Origin: a virus
Direction: 5' to 3' (one strand)
Length of the DNA: 28,278 bases
IMG/VR virus record: IMGVR_UViG_3300024520_000388
Location: 1 to 28,278 of that record
This document shows, piece after piece, positions 8,106 to 19,000 of this stretch. The translations under genes and the position numbers were made by a program. Positions within the stretch are counted from its first letter, which is position 1. Every line of letters starts with the position of its first letter. Below the pieces are notes generated by a model. The model was given only the letters and a program-made list of their open reading frames with translations, ran no database searches and had not been told where the DNA came from.

Positions 8106-8530
8106 TGGCTGAATTTGATTTAAAAGTAGGCAGCTTTAAGGGACACGCTGACTTAGATGTAGACCCTGAGAATATGTTTACTTCTTTGGCAGAAAAGCTG
8201 GACTCACAAAGATTGCATAAAGCACTTGATTTTTTAAAGCAATATGAAAATCAAATAGGTGTCGGTGCAGGAATACTTAGTTTACTGGGCGGCAAAGATA
8301 TAGACCCACCATTCATAGAGAGTGGAAAGCATTCTTACGGCGTTAAAAATTTAAATTTAGGTTTTTTAAAAGGTGATCCTAATCTTGAGCTACAATATAA
8401 CTACGGTCAAGAAGAAGACCCATTTAATTTCCAGGCTAATTTAGGTGCAGATGAGGAAAATCAATATATGAAAATAGGTGGAACTTATAAATTTGCTGGG
8501 GGAGGGCTTGCTACCCTCTCGGCTTACTAA
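8105..8530 (+). CDS. Virion-operon protein with beta-barrel-like C-terminus
   Basis: 141 residues from the ATG in TGATG at 8103-8107. An upstream in-frame ATG at 8087 is less likely because it lies inside the previous gene without that coupling. The N-terminus (MAEFDLKVGSFKGHADLDVD) is followed by a helix (KALDFLKQYENQIG). From about residue 75 to the end there are alternating polar and apolar strands separated by short turns (NLELQYNYGQ, FNFQANLG, YMKIGGTYKF), which look like beta hairpins of an outer-membrane type. It ends FAGGGLATLSAY. There is no signal peptide. Probably a minor virion protein; function unknown. Confidence 0.65.
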   Translation: MAEFDLKVGSFKGHADLDVDPENMFTSLAEKLDSQRLHKALDFLKQYENQIGVGAGILSLLGGKDIDPPFIESGKHSYGVKNLNLGFLKGDPNLELQYNYGQEEDPFNFQANLGADEENQYMKIGGTYKFAGGGLATLSAY

Positions 8531-9570
8531 TGCCTTTTCCCTTAATCCCTGTACTCATAGGTGCTGGCATAGGTGCAATGGCTGGCGGTATGTCTGGTGA
8601 AGACGGCTGGGATTGGAATAAAGCCTTGATGGGCGGTGTCTTTGGCGCAGCTACAGGTGGCGTAGGTGCTGCTGCTGTGGCCCCTGCCGCTGGAGCTGCT
8701 GCTTCTTCTGCTGCTGGACTAGCATCTACTTCGGCCCCAGGCTTGGCTGCTGTGGGCGGCCTTAGTGCTGCTCCTGCTTCTGGTATAGCTGCTTCTGGTG
8801 TGGGTGGTCTCTCCTATGGTATGGGGTCTCAAGCTGCAGCCGCTTCTAAAGCTGGCTATTTAGGCAGCGGTCTCGGAAGTTCCTTAGGCAGTATGGGTGG
8901 ACCTGGCATAGCGCCTTTGCCCCAAGCGCCTGCTCTACAATCTTCATATGCTTCAACTGCTGGATCACAGGGTTTAGGTTATGGTGCACCACAATCTTCA
9001 TACGCCACACCCAAAGGAAAAGGATTAGATTGGAATAAAGTAGACTTGAGTAATGTTGGGGATGCTACACAAAAAAGTTTGCAGCAAAAACCTGCAGAAC
9101 CTTTTGATGATAGGATTGTTCAAGGCCAAGAAAAGACAGGGCAATCAAGTGATTCTTCTGTAGCAACAGAATTAGCAGCTGCTGCGGCGTCTATGCAATC
9201 ACCAACTTCTCAACCAGGATTAAACATAGAAGATGATGTAGCTTCTTTTAGTCGAGGTAGGGGTGTCGTAATGACTCCTAAAGGCTCTCTTACAGGGGGC
9301 CTGTTAGTCGGGCCTGGAACAGGAACATCTGACAGCATAGCATCAACTATTTTTCCTGATGTTGCCTCAAAGCTTGGTGCTTCTAGCGCGCAAAATATTC
9401 AAGGTGGCGGTCACTCACTTCAACCTGCAGCTTTATCAGATGGTGAATACGTCTTAACTGCTAAGGCTGTTAAAGGTTTCGGGAAAAAAGCAGGCGCACC
9501 CCCTGGACAAGAACGTGAATATGGGAGTAAACTACTAGACAGTGTAATGAATCAAATGCAAAGAGTATGA
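8530..9570 (+). CDS. Gly/Ala-rich internal or tail protein with GTSDSI/LSDGEYV motif
   Basis: 346 residues, starting in TAATG. The N-terminal 120 residues are extremely Gly/Ala/Ser-rich with a hydrophobic start (FPLIPVLIGAGIGAMAGG), possibly membrane-active. The C-terminus contains GPGTGTSDSI, then LQPAALSDGEYVLTAKAV, a signature I know from the ends of many phage virion and tape-measure-like proteins of marine phages. Position before the GNAT and the large internal proteins, and the hydrophobic Gly-rich start, suggest an ejected core protein comparable in role to the small T7 core proteins. That role is inference. The stop overlaps the GNAT start (ATGA). Confidence 0.7.
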   Translation: MPFPLIPVLIGAGIGAMAGGMSGEDGWDWNKALMGGVFGAATGGVGAAAVAPAAGAAASSAAGLASTSAPGLAAVGGLSAAPASGIAASGVGGLSYGMGSQAAAASKAGYLGSGLGSSLGSMGGPGIAPLPQAPALQSSYASTAGSQGLGYGAPQSSYATPKGKGLDWNKVDLSNVGDATQKSLQQKPAEPFDDRIVQGQEKTGQSSDSSVATELAAAAASMQSPTSQPGLNIEDDVASFSRGRGVVMTPKGSLTGGLLVGPGTGTSDSIASTIFPDVASKLGASSAQNIQGGGHSLQPAALSDGEYVLTAKAVKGFGKKAGAPPGQEREYGSKLLDSVMNQMQRV

Positions 9571-10001
9571 TCACAGAAGCAACTTTGAATGACATATATC
9601 CACAATACAAAATGTTAACAGAAGTAACAGATTGGTTTGCATATCAGAAAAAAGAACACAACGCAGAAAAAACTATAGATCAACTAAGTCTTTGTGCTGA
9701 TCAAGGACTTAATTTTATAGCTAAAGACAAGGGGCAAATAGTAGGGATGCTCCTATTATGTTATGATAGTTTGTGGTTTTCAGATTCGCGTCACCTAGTT
9801 AACTTGCTTTATTATGTGGCGGATGATCACAGAAAAACTTCGCTAGCTGTAAGACTATTAGAGGCAGGTAAAAAGAAAGCGGCAGAACTAGGATTACCAC
9901 TACATATGAGTGTAACATACGGAACAGATGTGGAAAGAAAAGAGAAGTTTTTTTTGCGTAATGGCTTTGACAAAATTGGCGGAAATTATTTACTGAGGTA
10001 A
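9567..10001 (+). CDS. GNAT-family N-acetyltransferase
   Basis: 144 residues. The fold signature is clear: IVGMLLLCYD (central strand), LLYYVADDHRKTSLAVRLLEAGKKKAAELG (strand, then the acetyl-CoA pyrophosphate loop and helix), and FFLRNGFDKIGGNYLL at the end. The loop HRKTSLA stands in for the usual R/QxxGxG/A, so the canonical glycines are missing, as in some other phage GNATs. Such enzymes move acetyl groups from acetyl-CoA to amines of proteins or small molecules. It is embedded in the virion operon with four-base coupling upstream and three bases to the next gene, so it is made late. Its target may be a virion or host protein; the sequence does not say which. Confidence 0.8.
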   Translation: MITEATLNDIYPQYKMLTEVTDWFAYQKKEHNAEKTIDQLSLCADQGLNFIAKDKGQIVGMLLLCYDSLWFSDSRHLVNLLYYVADDHRKTSLAVRLLEAGKKKAAELGLPLHMSVTYGTDVERKEKFFLRNGFDKIGGNYLLR

Positions 10002-10004
10002 GAA

Positions 10005-13000
10005 ATGGGAAAGAGTAGTGGTGGTAGCGCACCTGGAGGATCACAAACAATCATACAGGATGTAGCGGAGCCATTTAAAGGTTTTGCTACAAGGTCTTTA
10101 CAAAGAGCAGAGGATTTACAAGGTCTGCCTAGCGTTCCTTTCACGGGTGTCGCTACGGCCCCACCAACGCCAGATGAACTTGTTGCAGCGCAAGCTCTTC
10201 GCAATAGGTTTATGGAACACGATCCTCTTTCTGTAGAAGCATTAGCCCTACAAAGGACAGGTGCTGATCCCATTACTGCTGCCAGTATTCAACAACGTCA
10301 AAGCCCTTTTGAAGCATTGCTTGCACAGGAATCTTATCGTCGCTTGGGTGAACGCACTCAACTTGATTTGCAAAAGCAAAGGGCGCGAGAAGTAGGGGCT
10401 GGCGGAACAGATCGTGGTCGAGGCGCTATAGAAGACCACCTCATACGACAACGAGCTGAAGATCAAGAACGTAGAATAGGTCTTGAAGCAGGTCAACGAG
10501 CTTTTACAGATGCCAGTGCGCTAGCACAAGCAGATCGAACTGCAAGAAGTGAAGCAGGACAAAATATAATGGGTGGTTTAGGGCAACGACAAGCCTTAGG
10601 TCGGCGTGATGTGGATGATATGCTTAAAGTTGGGGCACAGTTTAGAGAGCAATTCATACAGCCAGAACTTAATCTTGAACGTCAACAGTTTCAAGAAAGG
10701 CGTGGTCCAGCTTCAGTTCAAAATCCTTTTGGTTTCGAGCAATTTTTCTCTGGTATAAGGTCGGCTGCACCTACGCCAACATCTCAAACAACACAACGAT
10801 TTGCACAAACACCCTCAGGTCTATCGCAAATAGCTCCTATAGTTGGTGCTGGTATTCAGGCTGCTCCTCAATTTATGGCTCAAGGTGGACCGATAGCTTT
10901 TCATGGCGGCGGTGATGTTCCTGCAGGAAAAAACACAGCTACTCTTGAACAGTTAATTGAACTTGCGCGTTCTGCAAATCTGCCTGTAGAACAAATGGCA
11001 CCCTTATATCAACATAATGCTGAAGGCTTTAGAGAAAAACTAAAAGTAATGCTGGGCATCACCCCTGGATATCCTTCTGTTCAGGTAGATGAAACGATTA
11101 CTGAAGAGATTTCTGAAGGGGAGCCTTCCTATGTAACCCCTGTAAGAATAGGAAGAGGTGGACCTCAACCCCAGCCTATAGGAGATATTGATCCAAAGCG
11201 TACCTTGGGAGGGCGCGAGGTAGATGTAGATGGACCTGCTTATGCAGGAACTCAAGTCGGTCCCCGCGAACAAATTATAACAGAAACAATAGATCGCTCC
11301 CCAGGGACAGAGCCCGTCCAATCAGATTTTCCTGATATTGATCCAAGATATGGTTCAAGCTTGACAGAGCTAGGAAAACTGATGGAAGCAGCGGCTCTTG
11401 CAAGGGCTCAAGAAGAAAAGGGCGTTGAAAAGTCTAGGCCTTTAGGATATGGTTTACTAGGTAGCGGTGAAAAGCCACGGGGTACGCTAACTGAAGAAGG
11501 AACTAGAGATCGAGCTGCTGACTTGGAAAGACGAGCTGCTGAATTTGAAAAGAGACAGTCTTCTCCTCCTGCCCAAATAGCTGATCAAAGTGAAGGAATA
11601 AAATATCCTGCTCTAAATTATTCAGCACCCGCTCCTGTACAAGAAGCTCCTGAAGAATATTGGGCTCAATCTTTGGAAGGTTTATCTGAACCTGTGCCGC
11701 CTACTCCAGGTGCCAAAGATTTTGATGATGGTTTTGCTACTTCTCCTGAATCTGAAAGAAAATATACTAATTCAGAAATTACGGGTATGTTGCAGTTTGC
11801 TAATACAGGACGAGGGCGTGAAAGGCTTCCAAGAGGTTTAATGTCTTTAAGCCAATTTGAAGTGGCTGAAGAACTTAAGCCTTTAAAAAAACAATGGCGT
11901 AAAAATTCTAAGGAAAAGCGGGATGCGGAGCGTCGTGAACGTATTGCCAACCGTCGAAATTTCCGAAGAGGCCAAAGTCCTATAAGAGATACAGGAAATA
12001 TTGATATTGATTTCGATAGCATTAGAGAAGCTTTAGGTTTTGAAAAAGGCGGAATAGCTTCCTTTGGTAATGGCGGATCAGCTTATTCAGGCGAAACCAG
12101 AGGCGTGGATATACCTCCTGATCGTGCAGCCTTTAGAATACAAGGTGGTATAGAGGAGTTGAAAGATAAATATGCTGCTATAAGTAAAAGTCCATTTAGT
12201 CGAGATTCTCTTTTAGGTAGAGTAGATCATGGACTCAAAGATGGAAGCATTAAAGAACTTGATGCTATACAAGATGAGATAGAAGCCGCAGAAAGTCTTG
12301 TTGGGGAAGCGCAAGCAGCAATGCGGGACAATGTGAAAGAAGTTAGAGAGAAAGTAAAAGCTAATAAAGTTACCTCTGTCCCTAATGCGACACCAGGGGA
12401 GACCAACACCTCTAGGCTTGCAGCACTTCTTGAAGTTGCGAATAACTTAAATGCTCTTGATCCTATGGAACAATATTATCCTGACGCACCTGAGCTAACG
12501 TCAAAACAAAGATTAGGAAAACTTCTTTCTGGTATAGGGGGCGCTATAGGTCAAATCTCTGCTAATCCTGAAACAGGACAAACAGATTTTTCAGGTATGG
12601 GTCAAGGACTTACAAGTTCTATGAAACGCCATGATGACGAACTTAAAGCGAACAGAAAAGCTGTTATAGATTTCCAATTAGCGCAAAAGAAATCTCAGAT
12701 GGACACTTTAAGTTCTCTTGCTACGTTAGAAGAAACAATATTGTCAGGAGATAAAATAGCAGCCGAAACAAAATTAGCACAAATGAAAGCTGATCATCCT
12801 TTCTTGGATGTATGGCTAGGTGTTGTAGAAAAAGAGATGGAACTGTCAGAATTTCGCAGTGGGGGGCCAGATATGAATAAGGTTTCTGGGCTTGTGAGGG
12901 ATTTAATAGCGCAAATTACTAACCAACCAAAAGGTGACTCTTCAGGTTATAAAGTGCCTGATAAGGTTAGACAAACTCTTGAATCTTCTAGAAATAGACA

Positions 13001-13007
13001 ACACTGA
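10005..13007 (+). CDS. Large internal virion (ejection-type) protein, 1000 aa
   Basis: 1000 residues, with GAGGT six bases upstream. The N-terminal 230 residues are rich in Gln, Arg, Glu and Ala with long helices (ALLAQESYRRLGERTQLDLQKQR and similar), suggesting coiled coils. Two Gly-Gly motifs appear: AQGGPIAFHGGG at about residue 293 and EKGGIASFGNGG at about 679. The middle (350-600) is Pro/Glu-rich and probably disordered. The C-terminal 300 residues are helical (EELKDKYAAI, LDAIQDEIEAAESLVGEAQAA, DDELKANRKAVIDFQ). No lytic transglycosylase or peptidase motif was seen. Size and order before the 2205-residue protein resemble the paired core proteins T7 gp15 and gp16. That role is inferred from context. 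Confidence 0.7.
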   Translation: MGKSSGGSAPGGSQTIIQDVAEPFKGFATRSLQRAEDLQGLPSVPFTGVATAPPTPDELVAAQALRNRFMEHDPLSVEALALQRTGADPITAASIQQRQSPFEALLAQESYRRLGERTQLDLQKQRAREVGAGGTDRGRGAIEDHLIRQRAEDQERRIGLEAGQRAFTDASALAQADRTARSEAGQNIMGGLGQRQALGRRDVDDMLKVGAQFREQFIQPELNLERQQFQERRGPASVQNPFGFEQFFSGIRSAAPTPTSQTTQRFAQTPSGLSQIAPIVGAGIQAAPQFMAQGGPIAFHGGGDVPAGKNTATLEQLIELARSANLPVEQMAPLYQHNAEGFREKLKVMLGITPGYPSVQVDETITEEISEGEPSYVTPVRIGRGGPQPQPIGDIDPKRTLGGREVDVDGPAYAGTQVGPREQIITETIDRSPGTEPVQSDFPDIDPRYGSSLTELGKLMEAAALARAQEEKGVEKSRPLGYGLLGSGEKPRGTLTEEGTRDRAADLERRAAEFEKRQSSPPAQIADQSEGIKYPALNYSAPAPVQEAPEEYWAQSLEGLSEPVPPTPGAKDFDDGFATSPESERKYTNSEITGMLQFANTGRGRERLPRGLMSLSQFEVAEELKPLKKQWRKNSKEKRDAERRERIANRRNFRRGQSPIRDTGNIDIDFDSIREALGFEKGGIASFGNGGSAYSGETRGVDIPPDRAAFRIQGGIEELKDKYAAISKSPFSRDSLLGRVDHGLKDGSIKELDAIQDEIEAAESLVGEAQAAMRDNVKEVREKVKANKVTSVPNATPGETNTSRLAALLEVANNLNALDPMEQYYPDAPELTSKQRLGKLLSGIGGAIGQISANPETGQTDFSGMGQGLTSSMKRHDDELKANRKAVIDFQLAQKKSQMDTLSSLATLEETILSGDKIAAETKLAQMKADHPFLDVWLGVVEKEMELSEFRSGGPDMNKVSGLVRDLIAQITNQPKGDSSGYKVPDKVRQTLESSRNRQH

Positions 13008-13015
13008 GATTGATA

Positions 13016-16000
13016 GTGGCAGAAGAAAACTCACTTGGCTCCTCGCTTATTCTTCAAGGTATGCGGGATGCAAACCCTGAACTTTTGGGCGAAGAGTCAG
13101 ACCCGACTATAGCAGAATTTTTATGGCAAAATGAAATCGTTAATAAAGGTCAAGAAGAAAATTTTAATAAAGATGATTTCTTTCAAAATCTTGGCACACT
13201 AAGAAATGATGTAGGTTTTTTTGACAGCATTGGACGATCAATTTCTCGTGGCTGGTCAACTACTATCGATTCTTTCGATGTCGCTGAAAAATATCTAGGT
13301 GAAATTTCTGGAGGTGTTTTAAGCTATAAACCTTTTGAACATATTGCTACAGGCTCAGGGCAATTTACTGATAAACAGCTTGCTGAAAGGTTTATGGGTA
13401 GAGAGCAAGATCGAAGACGTAACTCACCTTCCTTTAATCAAATGCAAAAATTACAGGCCATTGTTGCTGAAGACGCTGATCTTTGGGACATGGTTAGTAA
13501 TGCTGCTGATGCAAATCTTATACTAAGTTTACTGGCGGAAAGTCTTGCCAGCTATGCACCCACCCTCCTAGCTGCAGGTGTAGCTGGTGCCGCGACAGGA
13601 GGCTTCGGCGCTGTTCCTATACTTACAGGAGCTGTAGTAGGTTCAGGTATGATGACAGGCACTGGATTGATGGAGTATTTACGCGAAGAAGAAGGTGTAG
13701 AAACTGCTGAAGATTTTGAAAAAGCTTTTAGTGATCCTGATATGATGGGAAGAGCGGCTAAATCGGGCGCTAAGTACGGTGTACCCATAGGTATGATAGA
13801 CGCCTTTAGTATGGGTATTGCTGGTAATGTAGGGCGTATTATTAATACAGGTAACCGCTCTGTGAGGGCTGCAACTAGGGTAAGTAAAGCTGCTGATAAA
13901 GCTTTGTCTAAAAGTAAAGGACTTAAAAAACTTGGTAAAACCTCAGCCGTAATAGGTGGCGAAGCAGCTGTTCAAGGTGGGCTTGGGGCCTTGGGTGAAA
14001 CCCTAGGTAGTTATTGGAGCACAGGAAAAGTAAATGCTGGTGAAGTATTTCTTGAAGCTATTATTGAACCAGCAATACTTCCTTTTGAACTTGCGGTCAA
14101 ATCTCCCAGGGCTGCGGCGCGTTTAATCACAAGAGAAAAAACAAACGAGTTTACAAAAGACCCTCAAGATAAGATAGACAGTCCAGAAACTAATATGGAT
14201 CGACGCATACTAGAAAGCGCAGAAACACCTATAGAGGGTCAAGATACAATTGATGTTCAATCAATAATTAATGTTGGACCTGCAGGTGTGGTCGATAAGC
14301 AAATTATAGACACCCAGTCAATGGACCCTAAAGTTAGAAAACAACTTGTTCGGAAAAAAATCTTAAGAAAAGTAGGCGGTAAAAAAGCAGGTAAATTTGA
14401 ATATAGGTTTACTGAAAAGGGAGCCTTAATATATAACGAAGAAATACTTCCCAGGCTACAAGCCGAAGCAGAAACAAAATACCAGGGCAGCCAGGGTCAA
14501 GCTGAGGCAGTAGATGTAGCTATAGATTCAGCGGTAGACCTTGAGGAATTTGAAGGATGGCGCATCCAAAACATAGATGACTCTACAGGCGGTCCTACCT
14601 TCCAAGCGCGAAACCCCAAGAATGGACAACTTATCAGGGGCTTCACTCTTATTGATATCAAGGCTAAGATTACCGACGACTTAGCTAATAGACCTCTAGG
14701 TCAACAAGAGTTGTGGGACGATCTCGATGAGCAAAGGCAAGGGGATTTTAGGGGTACCTTAGAAAGAGTTGCTAGCATTGAAGACTCATCTATTGAACAA
14801 GATGTCGCAAATTTGACTGCTATAGATACAGATAAAAATCTTTCTGAAGTGGAAAGAAATGCTTCCCTGCTTAAATATTTGATTGACGGGATACGCGAAG
14901 AGAGTACCACCAAGGCAGGTAAGCCAAAGAAAAAATTTACTAAGGCTGCTGCTCGAAGAGTGAATGCTCTGCTGGAGATGCAAGATAATCTTAGTGGTGC
15001 GCTATCAGAACAAGTTGCAGAAGAACCCCAGAAGGGGAAGCAGCTTAAACTTAACTTGAGGAAAAAACAAAAGCCTGTAAAAATGGGTCCGAAAAATAGG
15101 GCGCGAGTAGAAACTTTTGTTAATGAGGTTGAAGAAAGAAGTAATAACTTAGCGGGACTTAGGGCTTACCTGGAAGGTACTATAAGAGACCCGAAAATTA
15201 CCGCTCGTGATCCCAGAAAAATGTTGGCTCGTTCTGCTCTTGATAGAATTAGGAGTCAAGATGCTGGCATACAACCAGAAACTGTCAGCTTAACTCGACA
15301 ACAAGAAAATGTTTTGCGAGATACACTAGACAAGGCGCGTATCGATGAGCAGCTAAAAGAAGTTATGTTGGCTCAGTATGGTAAAAGCCATAAAATGCGG
15401 CGAGCTGCACGAAAGAGATTTTTAAGTGAGGATGCGGCAGATCAGCAACTAAGAGAACGTATCTTTGAGGCAATAGAAACCGATAAAGATACTGTCCGTA
15501 AGATGCCTGATAAATCTCGGACGGTTGCGACACGCGAGAGAAGTACCCTGGAGCTTGAGCAAGCAGAACAGTTGATAGGTACAGAGGCGTGGCAGGCACT
15601 GGTGCTGGAAGAATGGCAGAAGGAGCAAGCAAGGTATCCTTCTCGCGATACAAAGACAACAAATACACAAGCATTAATTAATGCTTTTGCTAGAGTCAAC
15701 TCAATACGCAGACAAATTTATGATTTAAATATTGAAGTCGCTAACGATATTGTTAATGAAACTGCCTTGCAAGATCGTGGCGTTGGCGGAAATTCTGTGC
15801 GCTCTCTGAGTATCACAGAACAAAAAGAGCTGCTTGAATTTATCCAAAATATGTTGGGTAGAAGCGTTTCAGTAATCTTCGATACTGTTAATTCAATGAC
15901 AGACACTGTGCGTAGAATACAAGCGATACCCGAAAACATAGTGGTACAGGGATACGCTAACCCCCTAGAAAAAACTATTGTTCTTGCGCTAGACAGAAAA

Positions 16001-19000
16001 TTTTCCAAGCAAATTGCTGGGGAAGAAGCTTTTCATATAGCCATGAGAATAGCCCTTACCGAAGAGGAGCGCGGTGTTCTTGAAGGGTATGATTGGATTG
16101 ATATAGCTAGACAAAATCAGATAGATGTTTCGACATATCCCATTGACATCCAGGCGTTTGAAGCAGTAGCAAAAGTATTTGCCAAGTATATTGATGGAGA
16201 AAAAGTAAAGGGCTTGAGCCCTGCTAACAAGAGTTCATTGGGACGAGTAAAAAATTTCCTTGATAAGCTGGCTAACTTTGTTCGGGGTAAGGGATGGAAG
16301 AAACGCTACCCAACACCCATAGATATTTTTGATTCGATTAGCAGGGGAGACTTAGCTAATCGAGAGTTTCATTTTCCTGTAGGTCCAGTAGCTGAGAACT
16401 TTCTTGATTTAAATCAAGAAGAACTAGTATCAATACAAAGTGATATAAAGAGGGAAGAAAAAGCCGCTAATCACTGGAATACTTTTGGATTGTTTAACCG
16501 ACTTTTGGAGCACCCTTCTAAGTTAGCTGCAAAAGTTCCTTGGATGCATGTTACCTACGCATTGATTGATCAAATGAAAAGGTTTCAAGATAAAACGGTG
16601 CATGACGGTCTTACTATAATGCGGACTTATTCTAATGCATCTCGAAAGGATCAACGAGAAGTAGAGAAGTTTGCTCATCTTTTAGATTTTGAAGCGCAAG
16701 GTAGAAACCCTCAACAAATGAGTGAGTATATACTGGACAGCGATAATCAGGATTCGCCTACTATAGGATTTCAGATACCACTTACGGAAGATGCCCAAGA
16801 ACTTAGCGACTTACAAAACAAAATAAAGAAGTATGAATTTGCTATGGGCGGCACAATCAACGGGCAGAAAATAGAGCCTGGAGCCAGAATAGAATTAACT
16901 GAAGAACAAACGAAAGCTTATAGATCATATAAAGAGGGCGCTGATTATAGGCGTGATATGGTAAAACAAGCTATCCTAATTAAGCTTGGGGAACTATCTG
17001 AAGGAGCTACAACAAACGATTTAGTAGAAAAGATACTGATTGTTGAAAGTGAATTTGCTGAGGTTTTAGGTACTAAAGCAGAGGAAGCTGTTCAAGAAGA
17101 GTTGACCCGCCTTAAGAATGCTCGACGCATGATAAAGGAACTAGACGGCAATCCTTTCTATATGGCTCGTATGCGTAAAGGTACCAAACAAATAATTGTC
17201 AGAGAGAAAATGTTCGATGAGGATGGCCAAGAAATAAAGGGTAAGTATGGTCCGATTCAACACTTAGAAGTTGATAGTAAAAGGACTGGAGAATTTAGAA
17301 AGACTTTCGATAAGTTAATAGATTCAAGAGCAGAAGAATTACGAAAAATTTGGGGGCCTAAATTTGAGGTCAAGTCTCAAGAGTTTAGTATTGAAGAAAC
17401 AATTACGACTGCTTTATCTGATGCTAAGGCAGGCAAAGACTTCGCAGTGGTTTCAGGTTTATCGTTGATGGAAATGATTATGTCTGATCTTAATGTGGAA
17501 GCTAGTGATCCTGTGAAGGGAGCTTTTGAAAGACTTAAGAAACAACTAGAAAAAAAATCTATCGAGGGCTTGGGAGAGGTTAGACAAGCCCAAAATATTA
17601 CTGGGCATTGGAACCCAAATGTTGTTGGCTATGCAAATATAGTTGCTAAGAAACAATTGCACACCCTGAGTTATCAGTTAGGTAAAATTATTTTTGATCC
17701 GCAACTTGAGAAAGAGGGGAAGTATCTTGAAGTAAGCCGCAAGGAAGCAGCTGATGACAGCAGCCCTAACTTCAATCGGGATACAGTTCGTACTATTGAG
17801 GCAGTTCAAAAATATTTAAAAACATATTTGGATTTTGTTAATGACCCTGTAAATAAAGGGGCAGCTATTCGTAATTTAGTATTCCATATGGCTATTGGTG
17901 GAAGGATGTCATCAGCCATTCTTAACTGGATGCAATTACCTCAAGCCTTATGGCCTCTTCTATGTGCTATAAATCCAGGAAGTTATGGAATAGCTACACC
18001 CTTTATGATAGCCAAAAATACTGCGTTATTGGCCAAGGCTTGGGCAGATGCTAATAGAGTTGCTTGGCATGCAGGTTTTAAAGGCCCCATAACTGCATAC
18101 AATTTAAAACTAGAGCTTGGTATGCCACAAAAAATTGGTGTTAGTGAGATGTTAAGTCTGGGGTTACGGGATGAATCCGAATGGAATTTAATTAGGGAGC
18201 TTGCTCCACAAGGTGTTCTTTCTCCCATTAATATGGAAGACTTGACTGACAATGTTAATTACAAAGAATTGTTTAGAGAGGGAAGCCTAAAGGCAAAAAG
18301 TTTGGGAACAACACTTAGTTTTCTTTCAAATGTTAGTTCGTATATGTTTGCTTATACAGAATTTACCAACAGGGTTGCGACTGCTCTCGTAGTTCATAGA
18401 GCAGCTAGAGACCCCCAGAAAGGTGCTCAAGTTCGTGCCAACTTAGATGCACTGAAAAATCAAACTTACTTTAAAGATTCTCCTCGATTAGCTCCTGTCC
18501 AGCTTGAAGACAATGAAGAAGGATATATAAACGCAGCGCACATAGCCGTAGTTGAGTCTCAATATATGATGGGCAAGTTTAATAGGCCCCAACTATTTTA
18601 CTTGGGTGGCAAAGGTGGAAATGTCTTAGGCGCTTTGCTTCCTATAGCCACGCAGTTTATGTCTTTCCCCTTCCAATATTTAGAGATGTATTTTAAAAAT
18701 GTTAGGCGTGTAACAAAGGGGAAGAGTGCGGCTGAGAGGAAAATAGGTGTTCAGACAGGAGTTTTAATTACCTTGGCTATGATAGGTTTGGCTGGCGCAT
18801 TGGGTTTACCTTTCATGGAAAACATAAAGCGATTGATACTGTTGTTTAGTGATCTCGATATTGAAAGAGAGATGAGAGAAACAATGGTTAATGACTTGGG
18901 TTGGGGAGCGGAAGTTACTAATGTTATTGCGAGTGGAGCCTTGTTTCAATATTTAGGTTTTGAAGGAAGTAAAAGAGCAGGTATGGGTAGCATGGTTGAC

